Source: Entoloma clypeatum
Lineage: Eukaryota; Basidiomycota; Agaricomycetes; Agaricales; Entolomataceae
NCBI GenBank assembly: GCA_963565915.1
Contig: OY751486.1
Coordinates: forward strand, 5,022,001 to 5,086,000
Reading direction: 5' to 3'
Length of the DNA stretch: 64,000 nucleotides
A program made the position numbers and the translations under genes. Positions 25,089 to 37,211 of this stretch are shown one piece after another. The notes beneath the pieces are model-generated. The model saw only the letters and a program-made list of their open reading frames with translations, was not told where the DNA came from and searched no databases. How positions within the stretch are numbered: the stretch's first letter is position 1; each line of letters opens with the position of its first letter.

Positions 25089-28000
25089 GAACAAAAAAAG
25101 TCAAAGAACGGATGCTGGGCGTCATCGTTGGCTGTGGTCGGACACTGTATGGATAATGCTTAACACACCTTTTTCCAACCTCTTCACCGCCCCCCCCCCC
25201 CCTCGGTCCGGAGTAAGGACTTGGATATGGTGACTCCCCCCCTCTTTCTCTCATTCTCTTGCATTTTGTATCATAGTCGTTCTCTCCATGTCACCACATC
25301 CACCTCCCTCCCCCCCCCCCCCCCCCCTCACTCTTCACGTCATGTTATGTCTCTGGAGGATGTGTCGTCGAGACGAGTCTGGTACTTTTCATCAGCGGCC
25401 ATCCTCCCAAAGGATGCGTCTCGACGACGGTCCGTTCCTCGCTATCGGCTTTGTTATGCAGAGACACTTGCTTGCTTTACGACCTTGTACCACCCCATAT
25501 CCATACCACGCACCCCCATTTTTTTTGGCATACCCCAAGCGTCCCTCTTCATTGATTAACGCTTATTTCTTCCGTCTTATTGTTGTGTCACCACCACCAC
25601 CCCTCTCTCTCTCTCTGTCTCTCTCTCTACTCGCTCGCGAAATCCAACATCCTTTTGGCACTTCAGACGAAAGATATACAGGGCTTGTCCCGTGATGTTT
25701 CTGCAAAAGAATTCTCTCGAAAGGCGAGGCTGGAGGACAATGACTCGGAGGACAATAAGAGAAAAAACGATCAGGCGTGAGAGAAATAAATTGGAAAAAA
25801 ACGAGGCGGTGAGAAGTTTGATCGGGTCACAGGGCGGGGATGTCACGAAGTACTAAAACCAAAGGATTTGCGGCGGGAACCAAATATGTATGCACTGTAG
25901 TATATCTTTGATGAGGGCGTCATTGGAAGGATGGGACCGCCAGTTCGGTACCATCAAGGGGAGACAGATTCCAGAATTGCCGGTGACAGTTTTGACGTGA
26001 ATTCATTCATTGATACCGAGATCTCCCGAAACTTGTGTCATTTTCAAGATGCTTTCGATTGTCGAGCGACTTTTGTTTACGTAGAGGGACGATGTGAAAA
26101 GGAAACTTCATGTCGTCGGGTCATGTGGATACTATCGTAGAAGGAAAATAAAGAAAGAAAGAAAGAAAGAAAGAAAAAAAGAAAAAAGAAAGAAAGAAAA
26201 GGCAAATGGAATAGAATGTCGTCCCCGAGAACAAGGTTGTCCCACGAAGTGTCACTCCTGTCGGCGATGAAACCCTTTCGCGCCGTTGAATGAATGAATG
26301 AACTGGGAATGAGGGTGTAGAAAAAAAATAATCATGACCCATCCCGTAAGTGGCGCAGGGTTGGTTCGAACAGGAAAGCTGAAAGAGCATGATACGCGCG
26401 GACCATATATAAGCGCCTATCCGAACCTCCCTCTGTGATCAGAAGACGGAATTGCAGGCGCAAGTTGATATGTGAATGAGGGTGGCGAAAGTACTGCATG
26501 CAATGCCAATTGTTCCGCATTGTTTTGTTAGGGCAGGGGGCGAATTCGTGTTTTTTTTTTTTTTTCTGATATAGGCACACCATGATCCATGGTGAGAGGC
26601 CGGTGTGGGGAGAGCGGCTCTTGCGGGATCCTAACAGAGGAGTTCGCGGAGGTAATATAATGATGAGTCACGCCATCTGCAGAACGTGGATCAGAGGACT
26701 AAGACTTTTGGTATATGGAAAGAACGTGCTGGATGTATATCGGGCCCTGCACCGCCATCCCAGAAATTTTATTTTTTTTAAAATATGGCTAACTGCATGG
26801 GATGGGCGAAGTTTCTAGCGACTTTTCGAATGAGAAAATGGCTTGCCTAAATGGAGGGCGCGAACGCGGTAATGAAATTTCATCCAAACGCACTGTTGTT
26901 AACGTACTTTGAACCCCAAGAACAGCAGGGAAAGATACCAAGGATGAAGGATCCCTGGAATACATAGAAAACGCCCGCACGGGGATTCGTGTTGATCGGC
27001 GGAAAAACGTAGACAGCGGAATTGAACTGGAAGAAACAATATTGGTCAGACGAAGGGTGGCGGGGATTTGTTGTGACACACTATTCGGGTGGTTCCAAGG
27101 CACAGACAAACTCGCATACAGGCGCTTCCAGCTCACCAAGACCCACTCCGACACCGTTATTTGACGAGGGATGATGCGAATATTCCACGACAGTGGCGTA
27201 AGAATGGACCGGCGGGGCGAAAGTTGCGGCCTCTCGACACTGATAGTAAAATGGAAAAAGTGAACATAGTTGAGTGTCTTCAACAGGGAGTAAAACTGAC
27301 CGCGTCCCTCGTGGCCGTGAATCCGCAAGCTAGCGGCGGGTGGGGGGAAACACTCTCAACGTGTGGCAACAGTGTCTGAGGAGATGAGTTGAATTTGTAG
27401 CCATACTCATCCCCATGCTTAAATCGGTGACGACTTTAGTAGGACGCAGGATTATCGATTACGCGTCGTCAATAGTCACTGGTACTAGTCAGTGACTATA
27501 TGACCAGGTTTTACAATTGCGGCTGTTAACTGGGTCGGAATGGTTTGTGGCTGATTGAAAGCGACAAACTGACCTTATAGTTTCGGTTCGTGCGCCGCGT
27601 CGTCACCCCCAAAACGAGATGTTGGTACTGACATGAGGGTAGTTGCAGACAGAGGAGAGGAGTTGAACAAGGCCAATACATGTAAGTAACCAGGGTAACG
27701 TTCGGGGATTGATATCACATGACCGCGTCTTATCGTCTTTCCTTTCTCCTGCTCACTCAATCCTTGAAATGAAGGTCAAGTTTTCTTCTCAATAATGCAT
27801 TCAGGAGGATACAGAACGTTGAATATGCAAGAATGCCAGCGAAAACATCCGCATAACAAGTCCCGTTCCCTCACAGAGTCTTTTCGACTTTGCATCGGAA
27901 TAATCGGGTAAAGTATGAAATAATTTCTATTTTGACGAAAGAACCTGTGACTCTTATCTGTCAAGGTCCCCCTTGGTGTTGTCGAATTTGAATTTGTTCG

Positions 28001-29861
28001 GTTTCCTTCCCGCCATGATATGTATCTGTACATGTGTCATGATACACCTTATCAACCACATCTCCTCAAGCAGGGTTTCAATTGTTCCTCATGGCACCTT
28101 GACAGACCAGGCCGGATTCGCAGAATTGGTTAAATCGTCGGATTTTCAGCCCCTGGTTCAGACAGATGTCCGTCGTTTTGGATGCGGACGCTTCAGTAGC
28201 GTTGCGGGATGTGGTGAGTCATTCTTCCTGATCATCAAACCTTTTTGTGGACTCGTCGAAGCGTATAAGATTTTTTTTGAGGGTACCGAATCATGGATCG
28301 CGTCTTGGAAGGCGATGCCAGACCGAATGCAGCTCCGTCACGAACACTCCTAACCTCTGCACTGTAGTCTTCGAGTTGCTTTGCAACATCATTCTCCTCA
28401 AAACGCCATATTCACAACGTCAAGATATCGACAGCGTTATATGTACCAATGGGACCGCGTATAGGACCGCACGCATCCATGCACTCAATGTTCGCCCGTT
28501 GTCTTTGTACTAACCTCTATCTTTACAGCGTTCAATGTGTTTCGCCAATTGGGAAGAACCATGGCTGTTGTCCTCCAGGGCATGGCCGCGGCGCCATGTC
28601 CCGATTAATTGTCCCGCGACATTAGAAGTCTTCTCGATCAGGACAAACGTCCTCCATTTACCCGTCTCCCTCCAGAAATTCAGAGCAGAATGGCTCGATT
28701 TGTCGTCACGCACTGGTATTTTGGTTGCCGCGGTGCGCTTCTTTATTCAGATCAGCATTCTTGTTCCCCTCTTCGAGCTCTATTTTTCCAACACGGTCGA
28801 CAAGGAAAGGGTTTCACCAGTTTACCGTGACGTCCCTGGCTCTTTTGAGCTGAGGCCCGGACGGGTGTAGATCTTCTGCCTCCCGAAGTCAGAGAGTACG
28901 CTCCCGATATGAACAATGCTTGCCTTTATCACCAGCACTTTCCAAAATTTGGCTACGTCTGTCACGCAAGCCCAGCATGGTATTCTGACATTTCCTTGGA
29001 ACTACTGCACGCCCTTTCACAGCTGCCGCAAGCGTACACACGTAGCGTATATCCCGAGTCCAATATCTTCCGCTGCATCGGATGGTTTTCGCTTGCTACG
29101 GTCATCGAAATTGACACCCAAAATTCTTGTCTCTAATGCTTCTTTAAGTAAGTTTGTCCCGCGTCTTCCGTGTTATAGTTGGTGGCAAAACTGTCTCCAG
29201 ATTTCGGCGAAAGATCAAATGGACTAACGGTTGGGATGGTCTCCGGTCAATCTTCATCTGTCACGAATTCTGCACCTCGCTTGGCACGGAGATCATTAGT
29301 GGTAAGGGGTTGACCAGGAAACTTCGGCTTCACCACGGGAAGGGGATGTTGGATGCTGCTAGAATTTCCAGACTGGGCACCTTGAGAGCGGTGGGCCTTC
29401 CCTTCATTGCTGAGAATGATTTCGTTGCCCGGTCTGGGGTCCAGAATTGCGACACCCCCATATCAGGAGGTTGTCGCAACATGGATTTTAGTGAACTATT
29501 TGATCAAAGACACACTGTACTGGCGAATTGGTGACCCACAACCGAATCTCAGGCTCTGGGCCACAACGGGCAGACCCCGAGAGCCCTAGCATGTTGGATA
29601 ACCACCGCTATGTCCTTGTAGCAGATAAGCAATGACAGAGAGCCTTACTCATGATTGAGACTAGATCGGGACGTGGGAAAGGAGGCAGTGTCAATCCGCC
29701 TTACACACTTACCACAATGGCTGCGTCAGATTGCGACTCCACCGAGCGGACGAAACTATAAGTAGATCTCTTTGGATACATTTCAATTTCCCAAGTTACT
29801 CTCGGTATGTCTCCTCCCTTTTCTTTTCTAAAACCTCACCAAAATTACCATGATCTCAGCC
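25089..29861. other. Gene-poor stretch with simple repeats
   Basis: Directly after the HMG-box stop are low-complexity tracts: C runs at 25190-25202 and 25310-25327 and a TC run near 25601-25628, probably in the 3' untranslated region. A GAAA tract lies at 26150-26200. On the minus strand near 26900-27040 a frame reads VYVFPPINTNPRAGVFYVF and looks weakly coding, but no gene can be built. Frames at 28500-29540 on the plus strand have no recognisable motif. Confidence 0.4.
26150..26200. repeat. GAAA microsatellite
   Basis: About a dozen imperfect tandem GAAA units with A-rich interruptions, 1.1 kb downstream of the HMG-box gene. Confidence 0.85.
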
Positions 29862-30864
29862 ATGTTTGTCCCCTTCGTGTCAGTACCAAGACATTCGCGA
29901 TCAAAGCATTTTTACCGAAGGAAGGGTGGTGGTGGTGGTGGCGGAAAGAGCGGTGGCGGCGGACGTTCAGGAGGTGGTGGAAGTGGTAAAAGTGGATTTG
30001 GGGGTGTTGGAGGTGGGAAGACAACTTCTATCAACGCAGGTGGATCCAGGAAAGGCGCGGCTGCGTACGGGAACGGAGGCGGACGCCCTCTTACCATTCC
30101 TTCTGGGCAATTGTTTGCCGGCCGTTCAGCAGGCGGTGGTACTCGAAATCAGGTTTATGGAAACAGGTATGTTCATTCATGATCTCTTTGAGCTGGAGCT
30201 GATTCATCGACTCCAGGGAGTACGGCAGTGGTTATCCCGGTGTTCAAGGACGCGGCGTGAATAACCGCGGATTCCCATTCTTCTTCTGGCCTCTCGCATG
30301 GGGTGGTGCCGGCGGCTATCTGTACACTCGCGAGGTAAGCTCCATCGCTTTCGGATCCTCTCGCACCGTCTGAACGTCAAGTAGTACGGTCGACCCGATA
30401 ATTCTAGCCGCCCAGGCGGCCCTTTACTCTACACAGCCATCACATCCAGCTCACAGAATACGACTTTCCGTATCTTGGCGGACAACGCCACGGTGGTCGA
30501 ACTCGTCTCAGACATTCAGAGTAACTGCTCTTCTTCCTTGAGCGCGGGTACCCCCTCGACTCCCACTCCGTACGACGACTCACTCTCGTCGTGGCCGCAA
30601 CCAGAACAGACAATACAATATTATCGCGCGAGCACCGTCGCGCTTACGCTTGATGGCTATAACAACACCGCCGCTTTAGGTGCCGATGGAACGCCGGATG
30701 TGCCGCTACCGACCAACATCGATACCACTCTCCTGAACTGCCTCAACTTGACCATTGGGGCTGCTGTGCCTCTCGTCAATGGCGGTGCTCCGACATGGCT
30801 ACCGCCGAACCTCGCCGTATTTGGTTTTCTCTGGATCGTTTGGTATCTGTTGGACCTCCTTTGA
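29862..30864 (+). CDS. Glycine-rich membrane protein, basidiomycete family, copy B
   Basis: Paralogue of 8184-9150 on the opposite strand. Exons 29862-30166, 30217-30334 and 30385-30864 splice in frame. The start MFVPFVSV aligns with copy A, although an ATG 12 bases upstream is in frame. A basic region leads into a Gly tract broken by Lys/Ser/Arg. Then come IPSGQLFAGRSAGGGTRNQV, EYGSGYPGVQGRGVNNRGF, FFFWPLAWGGAGGYLYTRE, YGRPDNSSRPGGPLLYTA, WPQPEQTIQYYRAS and ALTLDGYNNTAALG. The C-terminus, VFGFLWIVWYLLDLL, is hydrophobic and may be a membrane anchor. Many N-x-S/T sites suggest an extracytoplasmic middle region. Function unknown. The exact match of module order and intron sites with copy A makes both models more certain. 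Confidence 0.85.
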
Positions 30865-31832
30865 GGTTGCCGACCTTCCTCCTTTTCCGTTCTCCATGAC
30901 GATGCTTCTTTATCTCTGGGTCTCATATGCAACGACATTAATGACGGGTTAACTTGCATTCAGAATAGTTCGCCACTACATTTCAGCTGCAGATTACATC
31001 GGCGTAATTGCGATTTTAGAACGTATACCCGCCCTGTGTTATCATACGGTATACATAATGATAGCCTATCTTTGAAATTCGCCATCACCGAATTCCAAAG
31101 TGACCACTGTTTGCTTCCATATACATCATCTTCAATCTGTCGGCGTATTGACCTCACATTTGCCTAGATGCTCGGACAATAGCCTAGCAAGTGCGTACTG
31201 TGTGGGCGTTTCCTCCAAAAATGCGATGTTCGTTGAATACTTGTGGTGCCACATAAGACAACGAGGAGCGTATCGAGTTGAAGTTCAAGGTCAGTGCCAT
31301 TGAGTGGCCCAATGAACGTACGGGCCCAGCGTGTCTTCTTTATTGATCGATCTATCTTGGAGAGCGGTGCGTCGTGATTCTGGGGCGGTGTCGAACGAGT
31401 GGCCTCAAAATGGTGTTGTGAATGGCTACATTTCGTGTTTCAAATGATGCTGTCGCTCATCATAGGTCGTGAGGCGCATTGAACTTGATTGAGTTTTGGC
31501 CACTGTCAAGAGCCGTGGATTCGCGCATGGCCACTTGGGGTCAATCGACCTGGCAGCTTTTTACCTCTCGCGATCACTGGGGAGCCATGCCATCACACTG
31601 TACATCGTGCGCCAGTGCCTCAGGGGAAGACGATCTCCTCTTTTACTCCAAGCCCCTCTTTTATATCTTTCGTTATATACGCTCGTACTTCCCTCTGTCT
31701 GTTCTACAATGATTGATATGAGTGGTGCCATCTTATTCTTGTTCCACCCGTTATAGGTATCTACCAATCTACAATACACAGTACAGTCTAATTCACAACG
31801 ACTGAGTTATGTGCTCGCCACACCGTACAGCA
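30865..31832. other. Intergenic, no gene identified
   Basis: Between the converging glycine-rich gene and the ERD2-like gene. Only short motif-free frames are present. Confidence 0.5.
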
Positions 31833-32722
31833 TCAATTTTTTACAAGTACCTGTTCAGGACGTGATAATAGAGCAGAAACAAGACATCCAGTGCCAACGA
31901 CGAGGCATGCCACGTTGACACCATGTGTCCAGACTCCACGCTCCCAAAAGACGTTCATGAATTTGAACATGGTATACGTGACGTATTGTGCAGCGATACC
32001 GACGACTGTCACAGCAACGAACGAGAGGGAGCAGATGATGGTGGCAAGTCTAGTCGCCTGGTCGTTGCTCCCAGAAAACAACTTGTATTGCGGGAGAAGG
32101 TGTACTGCTTCCAGAAACAGAGAGGAGATGAAAATGGTCTGCATGGCGGGGTAAGTCTGTGATCGGAGTGATCACAGACGACAACTTACGGATGGCGCGT
32201 CATAGTCATTCATGAGCAGCCCCGTTCGTCTGGCAGCATAGGAAAAAGAAAAAGCGCCTACAAGGTACAGTGCTGCGCTCTGCAAGACCAGGGACACTTT
32301 GCGATGAGGGCCATAACGGATCGTGACGAAGACCGTTATCATGGCGGCGATAACACGGGACAACATCGCAGCAGTATCTAGTAGTAGCCATCTGGACTCG
32401 GATAGTATACCCCATGTAATATGGGATAGGTTTTTGGCATAGCGCAGGAGGTAAGCCACGAGCAGCAGCACCTGGGTTTCAATTGAGAACCCTGGAATCG
32501 ACGATGTTGTCAATGGTCAGTCAGCACACTGCGATGAGTGCCGACCCACTTACCCTTCGAACTTCGACGATGTACAGCGATGAAGGCCGATGTTCCAAGC
32601 AACGTCAGTGCTGGCAACTCAGCATGTACATGGTGCAGAATTTCGGAAGTGAGCTCCCTCGCCCTGGAAAATTCTCCCAGAGTCGTATATCCAAAGAGCG
32701 TTGGGATGCGTGAAGTATCCAT
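31833..32722 (-). CDS. ERD2-like (KDEL-receptor-fold) multi-span membrane protein
   Basis: Three exons join in frame from MDTSRIPTLFGYTTLGEF at 32722 to the stop at 31833, about 260 residues. The protein is largely hydrophobic with about six or seven membrane segments. Family resemblance: a first helix followed by SSKGKGFSIETQVLLLVAYL, like the SxGISxKTQxLyxlVFxxRY segment of ERD2, and SSLFLEAVHLLPQYKLFSG, like SIYLEAVAILPQL in KDEL receptors. ERD2 proteins retrieve ER residents from the Golgi. This protein is divergent, so a true retrieval role is uncertain; it could be a diverged relative with another role. Intron 1 (donor near 32548, acceptor just before 32495) contains the left breakpoint region of the tandem duplication described below. 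A next-door protease ends in KDEL. Confidence 0.6.
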
Positions 32723-33780
32723 TTCGAACATGTCGATGGTGCGCTGTGTCCAGCAAATCGAAGATAGGTACCACACGCAGTTTCCTGTTTAGCTGTGTTG
32801 TGATGTGATCAGAATGTCACGAAAACGCACTCAGGCTATTATTACCAATTCCAGACTTTTATGTTCGCTCAGTCCATATACATCCATGGCTCACGCCGTC
32901 CTCACTTTGTGATCTTCATGATACCACACCAGTCACAACTCCTGAAGACGAGATTTTGCTCGGTAGATCATGAGGACCGATGTTTGACATCAGACTCCGA
33001 AAAGTTCGGCGAGTAACTTCGAAGTGTTCCAAAACTTCCATCCATCCTTTGACAGTTGGTGACAGGCTCTGACAGCAGCATGACGGCGGAGCGCACAGCA
33101 CAGATATCAAACCTCATCCTGAGCTTGCATAAGAGGCAGTCAATTGCGTAAATTTCTGGCATGAGTTCGGCCTAGGACGGTATGTTTTTGCGGCAGGGAG
33201 ACATCATCGATGATCGAGCCTGAGGTAAGTACTTTGAAACCACTGCGGTTTGTCGGAATCAATCAGCAGAGACACCTGACGTTCTTTGACTTCTAATTAC
33301 GCCATTCTTTGGGAAAGCTGTCTTTTCCAAATCGTTCGATCTCACACGGCTTGGCTTCAGCAGGCAATGGAATGGTGAACAATCAATCCAACATACCCAA
33401 GTTTTTGGTCAAGGTAAGTAAAACAAAAATTGATTCAAGCGATACGCCGTGCATGATCATGTTTGCTCTCTTAGGTTAATTCTATAGTCTATCTGTGGGT
33501 GGATGTGGCTCGTCCACAACTTGTTGACAATAATTGAAGGGAAAGCTAATGCAACTGCAATTCTTGCATTGCCGTCTTTCCACACTTTTACGGGGGGCCT
33601 CCCTCCCCCCATGTCCGAGATCGACAGATCTCACTGCACAGCCCATCTAAGGTCAGTCAATCTTTATCCATCTTATTGACAGGATTCATATCTTTTTACG
33701 TGATTGACCGTGTACTCGTCCTACATAAGAGCTGGCCCGGAAAATATTTTCTTCAGCAGCTTCCTGTTAACGTTTCTGTC
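32723..33780. other. Divergent promoter region, unit A
   Basis: Lies between the ERD2-like start and the M35 protease start, transcribed away from each other. Repeated with indels in unit B at 36281-37211. No gene is seen. The two frames on the minus strand near 32916-33162 recur in unit B because the DNA is duplicated, not because they are genes. Confidence 0.5.
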
Positions 33781-35350
33781 ATGGCGTTTGCTACTCATCT
33801 GCTTCTCCTCACGGCCTTGCTTGCCACCGCTGTCGCTGCTCCCGCTTCCGGGATTCCCAAAGCCCCGTTGGTCGTGACGCTCGGTCTGTCTGGCGATATG
33901 AAGAACATAAAGGCAGATGTGACGAACACTGGTGCAGACGTGAGCAGTACAATTGTCCTTGTATGATTTCCTCTAGCTGAGATTTCTCCTAGTCACTTGA
34001 TGTAATCACCCTCCACACGCCTCTTTCTACAGACGATCAGGGAGGCTATCAGGTGTCTGACAAAACTAGGATGCTCACCTTCCAAGGTCTTATCAAGTAG
34101 GTTCCATGGTAAATGCTTCTGCTGCTAAATCTAACAAGCTTTGAGGGCCTACATCACGTCAAACCTTTCTGAATTCCACCAGACGATAACCCCTGGTAAG
34201 ACGGTGACGACTCTTTGGCCTCTGAGCCTATTCGATTTCACGAATTCGACCGGACCGTACCATGCCTCGACATCGGGAATTTTCCAATACCGTCCAACCA
34301 GCGCAGATGTGGACTCAGACTACATACTCGGTGAATATGAATCAAACGACCTTCAATTCCCGAATGCCCCTCCTAGCACCCAAACCCGCGGCAACGAGTA
34401 ATTATCCTAATCCTTGACCACAAACGCTACGGCTAATCCTCCTTAAAGCGCTGTACTCGTGTACACTGAGGGCTGTATCCAAAGTCGAGCGGATTACATC
34501 AACGCGGCTGGCTCCGACTTTGGGCAGTTGGCAGATGCTGGAGTCGAGTAGGTCCCCGCCCTGCGGTACTTTCCGTCGCCATTTCTCATACTTCTTTTGT
34601 GAACTCCGAAGCGCGCTCAATGGTGGCCAGGATACCGCATTCGCAGAATTTTTTGGAAAGAATGTCAGCCCCGCAGCATACCGAACTGTGACCAGCAAAT
34701 TCTTCGATCTGCAAGGGGCCAAGAAATATGCCAATACTCAAGAGCAGCAACCGCTGACATTCTCGTTCTCGTGCAATGACCGCATCGGAGGCTGCAGACC
34801 AGGTGTGGGGGCGTATGTTAAGAATCCTGAGGCGAATGTGGTGACATTCTGTGCCCTCTTCTTCACGCCGAGAGTGATTGCACTCAGCTACTTGTGCTCG
34901 ACGCCGACTTATCAGCCAAGTAACGACGGTTATTCCTACCGGGGTACGCACATGTGCTACTGTGGATGCGAGTGCTACATTCTCACACATTGACACAGGA
35001 GCTATCCTTCTTCATGAATTCATGCATCTCGAATATGTCATGAGGTCGCAGCCTTTCAAAGGTATGAAATAAGCGTGTGCTTTTAGATCAGGTTCTCACC
35101 ATGATCGCTTCCAGATGAAACGAACAACAACGGGAACAAGGTAACCGTTATGCAGAATCTCAGTGCGACGGGGTATTAACAGTTATCTACTGCATCGCAC
35201 TTCGGCCAGGCGTATGGGTACGCTGCATCTAAGCTTCTGGCAACCCAAAACCCCGCCAAAGCCCGTAAGAATCCAGAGAACTACAAATACTTTGCTGAGG
35301 TAGAGTATGCGCGCAAACGCGGTGGGGCTTGCTCAAAGGACGAGCTCTGA
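33781..35350 (+). CDS. Secreted M35 (deuterolysin-type) metalloprotease ending in KDEL
   Basis: Zinc endopeptidase of the aspzincin family with a signal peptide (MAFATHLLLLTALLATAVAA) and a propeptide. Six or seven exons read in frame; exon 1 is 33781-33960. Segments in order: KTRMLTFQGLIK, SNLSEFHQTITPGKTV, PLSLFDFTNSTGPYHAS, then the mature part VLVYTEGCIQSRADYINAAG, GGQDTAFAEFFGKN, FSFSCNDRIGGCRPGVGAYV, IALSYLCSTPTY, GAILLHEFMHLEYV with the zinc-binding HEFMH at 35013-35027, then KDETNNNGNKAYGYAASKLL and NPENYKYFAEVEYA. The last intron (gtaacc to cggccag) removes an apparent stop. The Asp after HEFMH (FKDET) is the likely third ligand, in a divergent context. The protein ends CSKDEL followed by TGA, an ER-retrieval-like tetrapeptide. 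Unit B holds a dead copy. Confidence 0.82.
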
Positions 35351-35531
35351 GCCTGGCTGCAATGCGGGACAGGGTTTTTTTTTTTACTTTACTTGTTGTT
35401 ACGAAATTTTACAAACAGTTTGCTGGGGTTACACCTACAAATGGAGTGGGTCTTGCTTGGGGAGGGACCCTTATTTTGGAACCGTGATTTGGCCTCTTCA
35501 AACCCAAGAATAGTCGGTATGACCATCCAGT

Positions 35532-36280
35532 TCACAAGTGGGGTGTTAGTCTTCGGTGGTTCTTTGTGCACGCGAGGTTTCGTCTGGCGAATAGCAGAGC
35601 CATTGGTGGCAAAGTCCTTGTTAATGTTGGTGCACTCAGGATTGAGGCGCCTTTCGGGCTTTCGAATCCATGGCCGATGAAGGGGAAATAAGTATCTGTT
35701 GACATGTATTCTGCTCGTGAGTTGAAAAAGCATACGTGATTTGGATTTTGAAGCAGTGGAACGGTAACGTCAAAACTAAAGCGTCGCCGGCAAAACATCA
35801 TACATCCGACTGGCCGCCTCTCCTCCAGCTCCTCCTTGAACCCCCTTTTCACCAATTCCAAAAAAGTCTGGTCTTCCCTCTTCTTCATGGGATACCCAAA
35901 ACCCAGAATACTCCGGAACGTGTCCCCGCTCGTCCCACTGCTCGCCGCGATCTGCTCCCGAATCTGGTACAGCCCCACCGCCGTCTCCAGCCCCAGACCT
36001 CTCGCCTCCTCGACCGTCATCGTCGTCGTGCGCTGGGCGAGCTCGAACCCTGGAATCGACGATGTTGTCAATGGTCAGTAAGCACACTGCGATGAGTACC
36101 GACCCACTTACCCTTCGAACTTCGACGATGTACAGCGATGAAGGCCGATGTTCCAAGCAACGTCAGTGCTGGCAACTCAGCATGTACATGGTGCAGAATT
36201 TCGGAAGTGAGCTCCCTCGCCCTGGAAAATTCTCCCAGAGTCGTATATCCAAAAAGCGTTGGGATGCGTGAAGTATCCAT
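35532..36280 (-). CDS. Chimeric ORF: ERD2-like first exon joined to BTB C-terminal tail
   Basis: Created at the junction of the tandem duplication. The first exon from 36280 is the same as that of the ERD2-like gene (MDTSRIPTLFGYTTLGEF to HRRSSKG). The intron donor and acceptor are kept, and the acceptor GG-TTC now reads into BTB sequence: GFELAQRTTTMTVEEARGLG, LETAVGLYQIREQIAASSG, then FLELVKRGFKEELEE. The frame stays open across the join, then shifts relative to the true BTB end (it reads RRPVGCMMFCRRR instead of AASRMYDVL) and runs on to 35532. Predicted product about 230 residues with one hydrophobic helix. Whether it is transcribed is unknown; it uses a duplicated copy of the ERD2-like promoter region. 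Confidence 0.5.
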
Positions 36281-37211
36281 TGCGAACATGTTGATGGTGC
36301 GCTGTGTCCAGCAAATCGAAGATAACACGCAGTTTCCTGTTTGTTTAGTTGTGTTGTGATGTGATCAGAATGTCACGAAAACGCACTCAGGCTATTTATA
36401 TTATTACCAATTCCAGACTTTTATGTTCGCTCAGTCCATATACATCCATGGCTCACGCCGTCCTCACTTTGTGATCTTCACGATACCACACCAGTCACAA
36501 CTCCTGAAGACGAGATTTTGCTTGGTAGGTCATGAGGACCGATGTTTGACATCAGACTCCGAAAAGTTCGGCGAGTAACTTCGAAGTGTTCCAAAACTTC
36601 CATCCATCCCTTCACGGTGGGTGACAGGCTCTGACAGCAGCATGACGGCGGAGCACACAGCAAAGATATCAAACCTCATCCTGAGCTTGTATAAAAGGCA
36701 GTCAACCGCGTAAATTTCTGGCATGAGTTCGGCCCTAGGACGGTATGTTTTTGCGGCAGGGAAAGGAGACATCATCGATGATCGAGGTATGTACCGTTTG
36801 GAATCAATGACAGGGATGCCGTGAGGCGTTGACGCTTAACGCATTCTTCGGGACAGCTGTATGTTCCCGATCGGGTCGATCTTACACAGCTTGACTTCAG
36901 AACTTGAATGATGATTAATCAAGGTCAAAAAGAATTAGATTCAAACGATGGGACGTTCATAATTGGTTGGCGATGGTTGAAGGAAGGTGATGAAAATGAT
37001 GCCATTCTTGCATTGTCTTTCCATATTTTTTATGGGTGGCCTCCCCCCCATGTCCGAGATCGATAGATCTGGCTGGCTATAGCCCATCCAAGGTTAGTCA
37101 ATTTTGTTGACGGACCTCATGTGTACACATCTTCTTACGTGATTGACCATCCTACATAAGAGCTGGCCCGGAAAATCTGATCTTCAGCAGTCTCCTGTTA
37201 ACGTTTCTGTC
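36281..37211. other. Divergent promoter region, unit B
   Basis: Diverged copy of 32723-33780 with several deletions. No gene is seen. Confidence 0.5.

Noticed and set aside
26789..27328. 179-codon minus-strand ORF
   Set aside because: No recognised motif. A more protein-like stretch (VYVFPPINTNPRAGVF) is in another frame with stops nearby, so no gene could be supported.
32916..33162. Small ORFs repeated almost exactly at 36478-36775
   Set aside because: Their repetition follows from the segmental duplication of promoter DNA; they carry no motif, and the unit B copies have drifted without obvious coding constraint.
35389..35733. ORFs downstream of the intact M35 gene on both strands
   Set aside because: No domain, low-complexity context, and only partly matched in unit B; treated as spacer.
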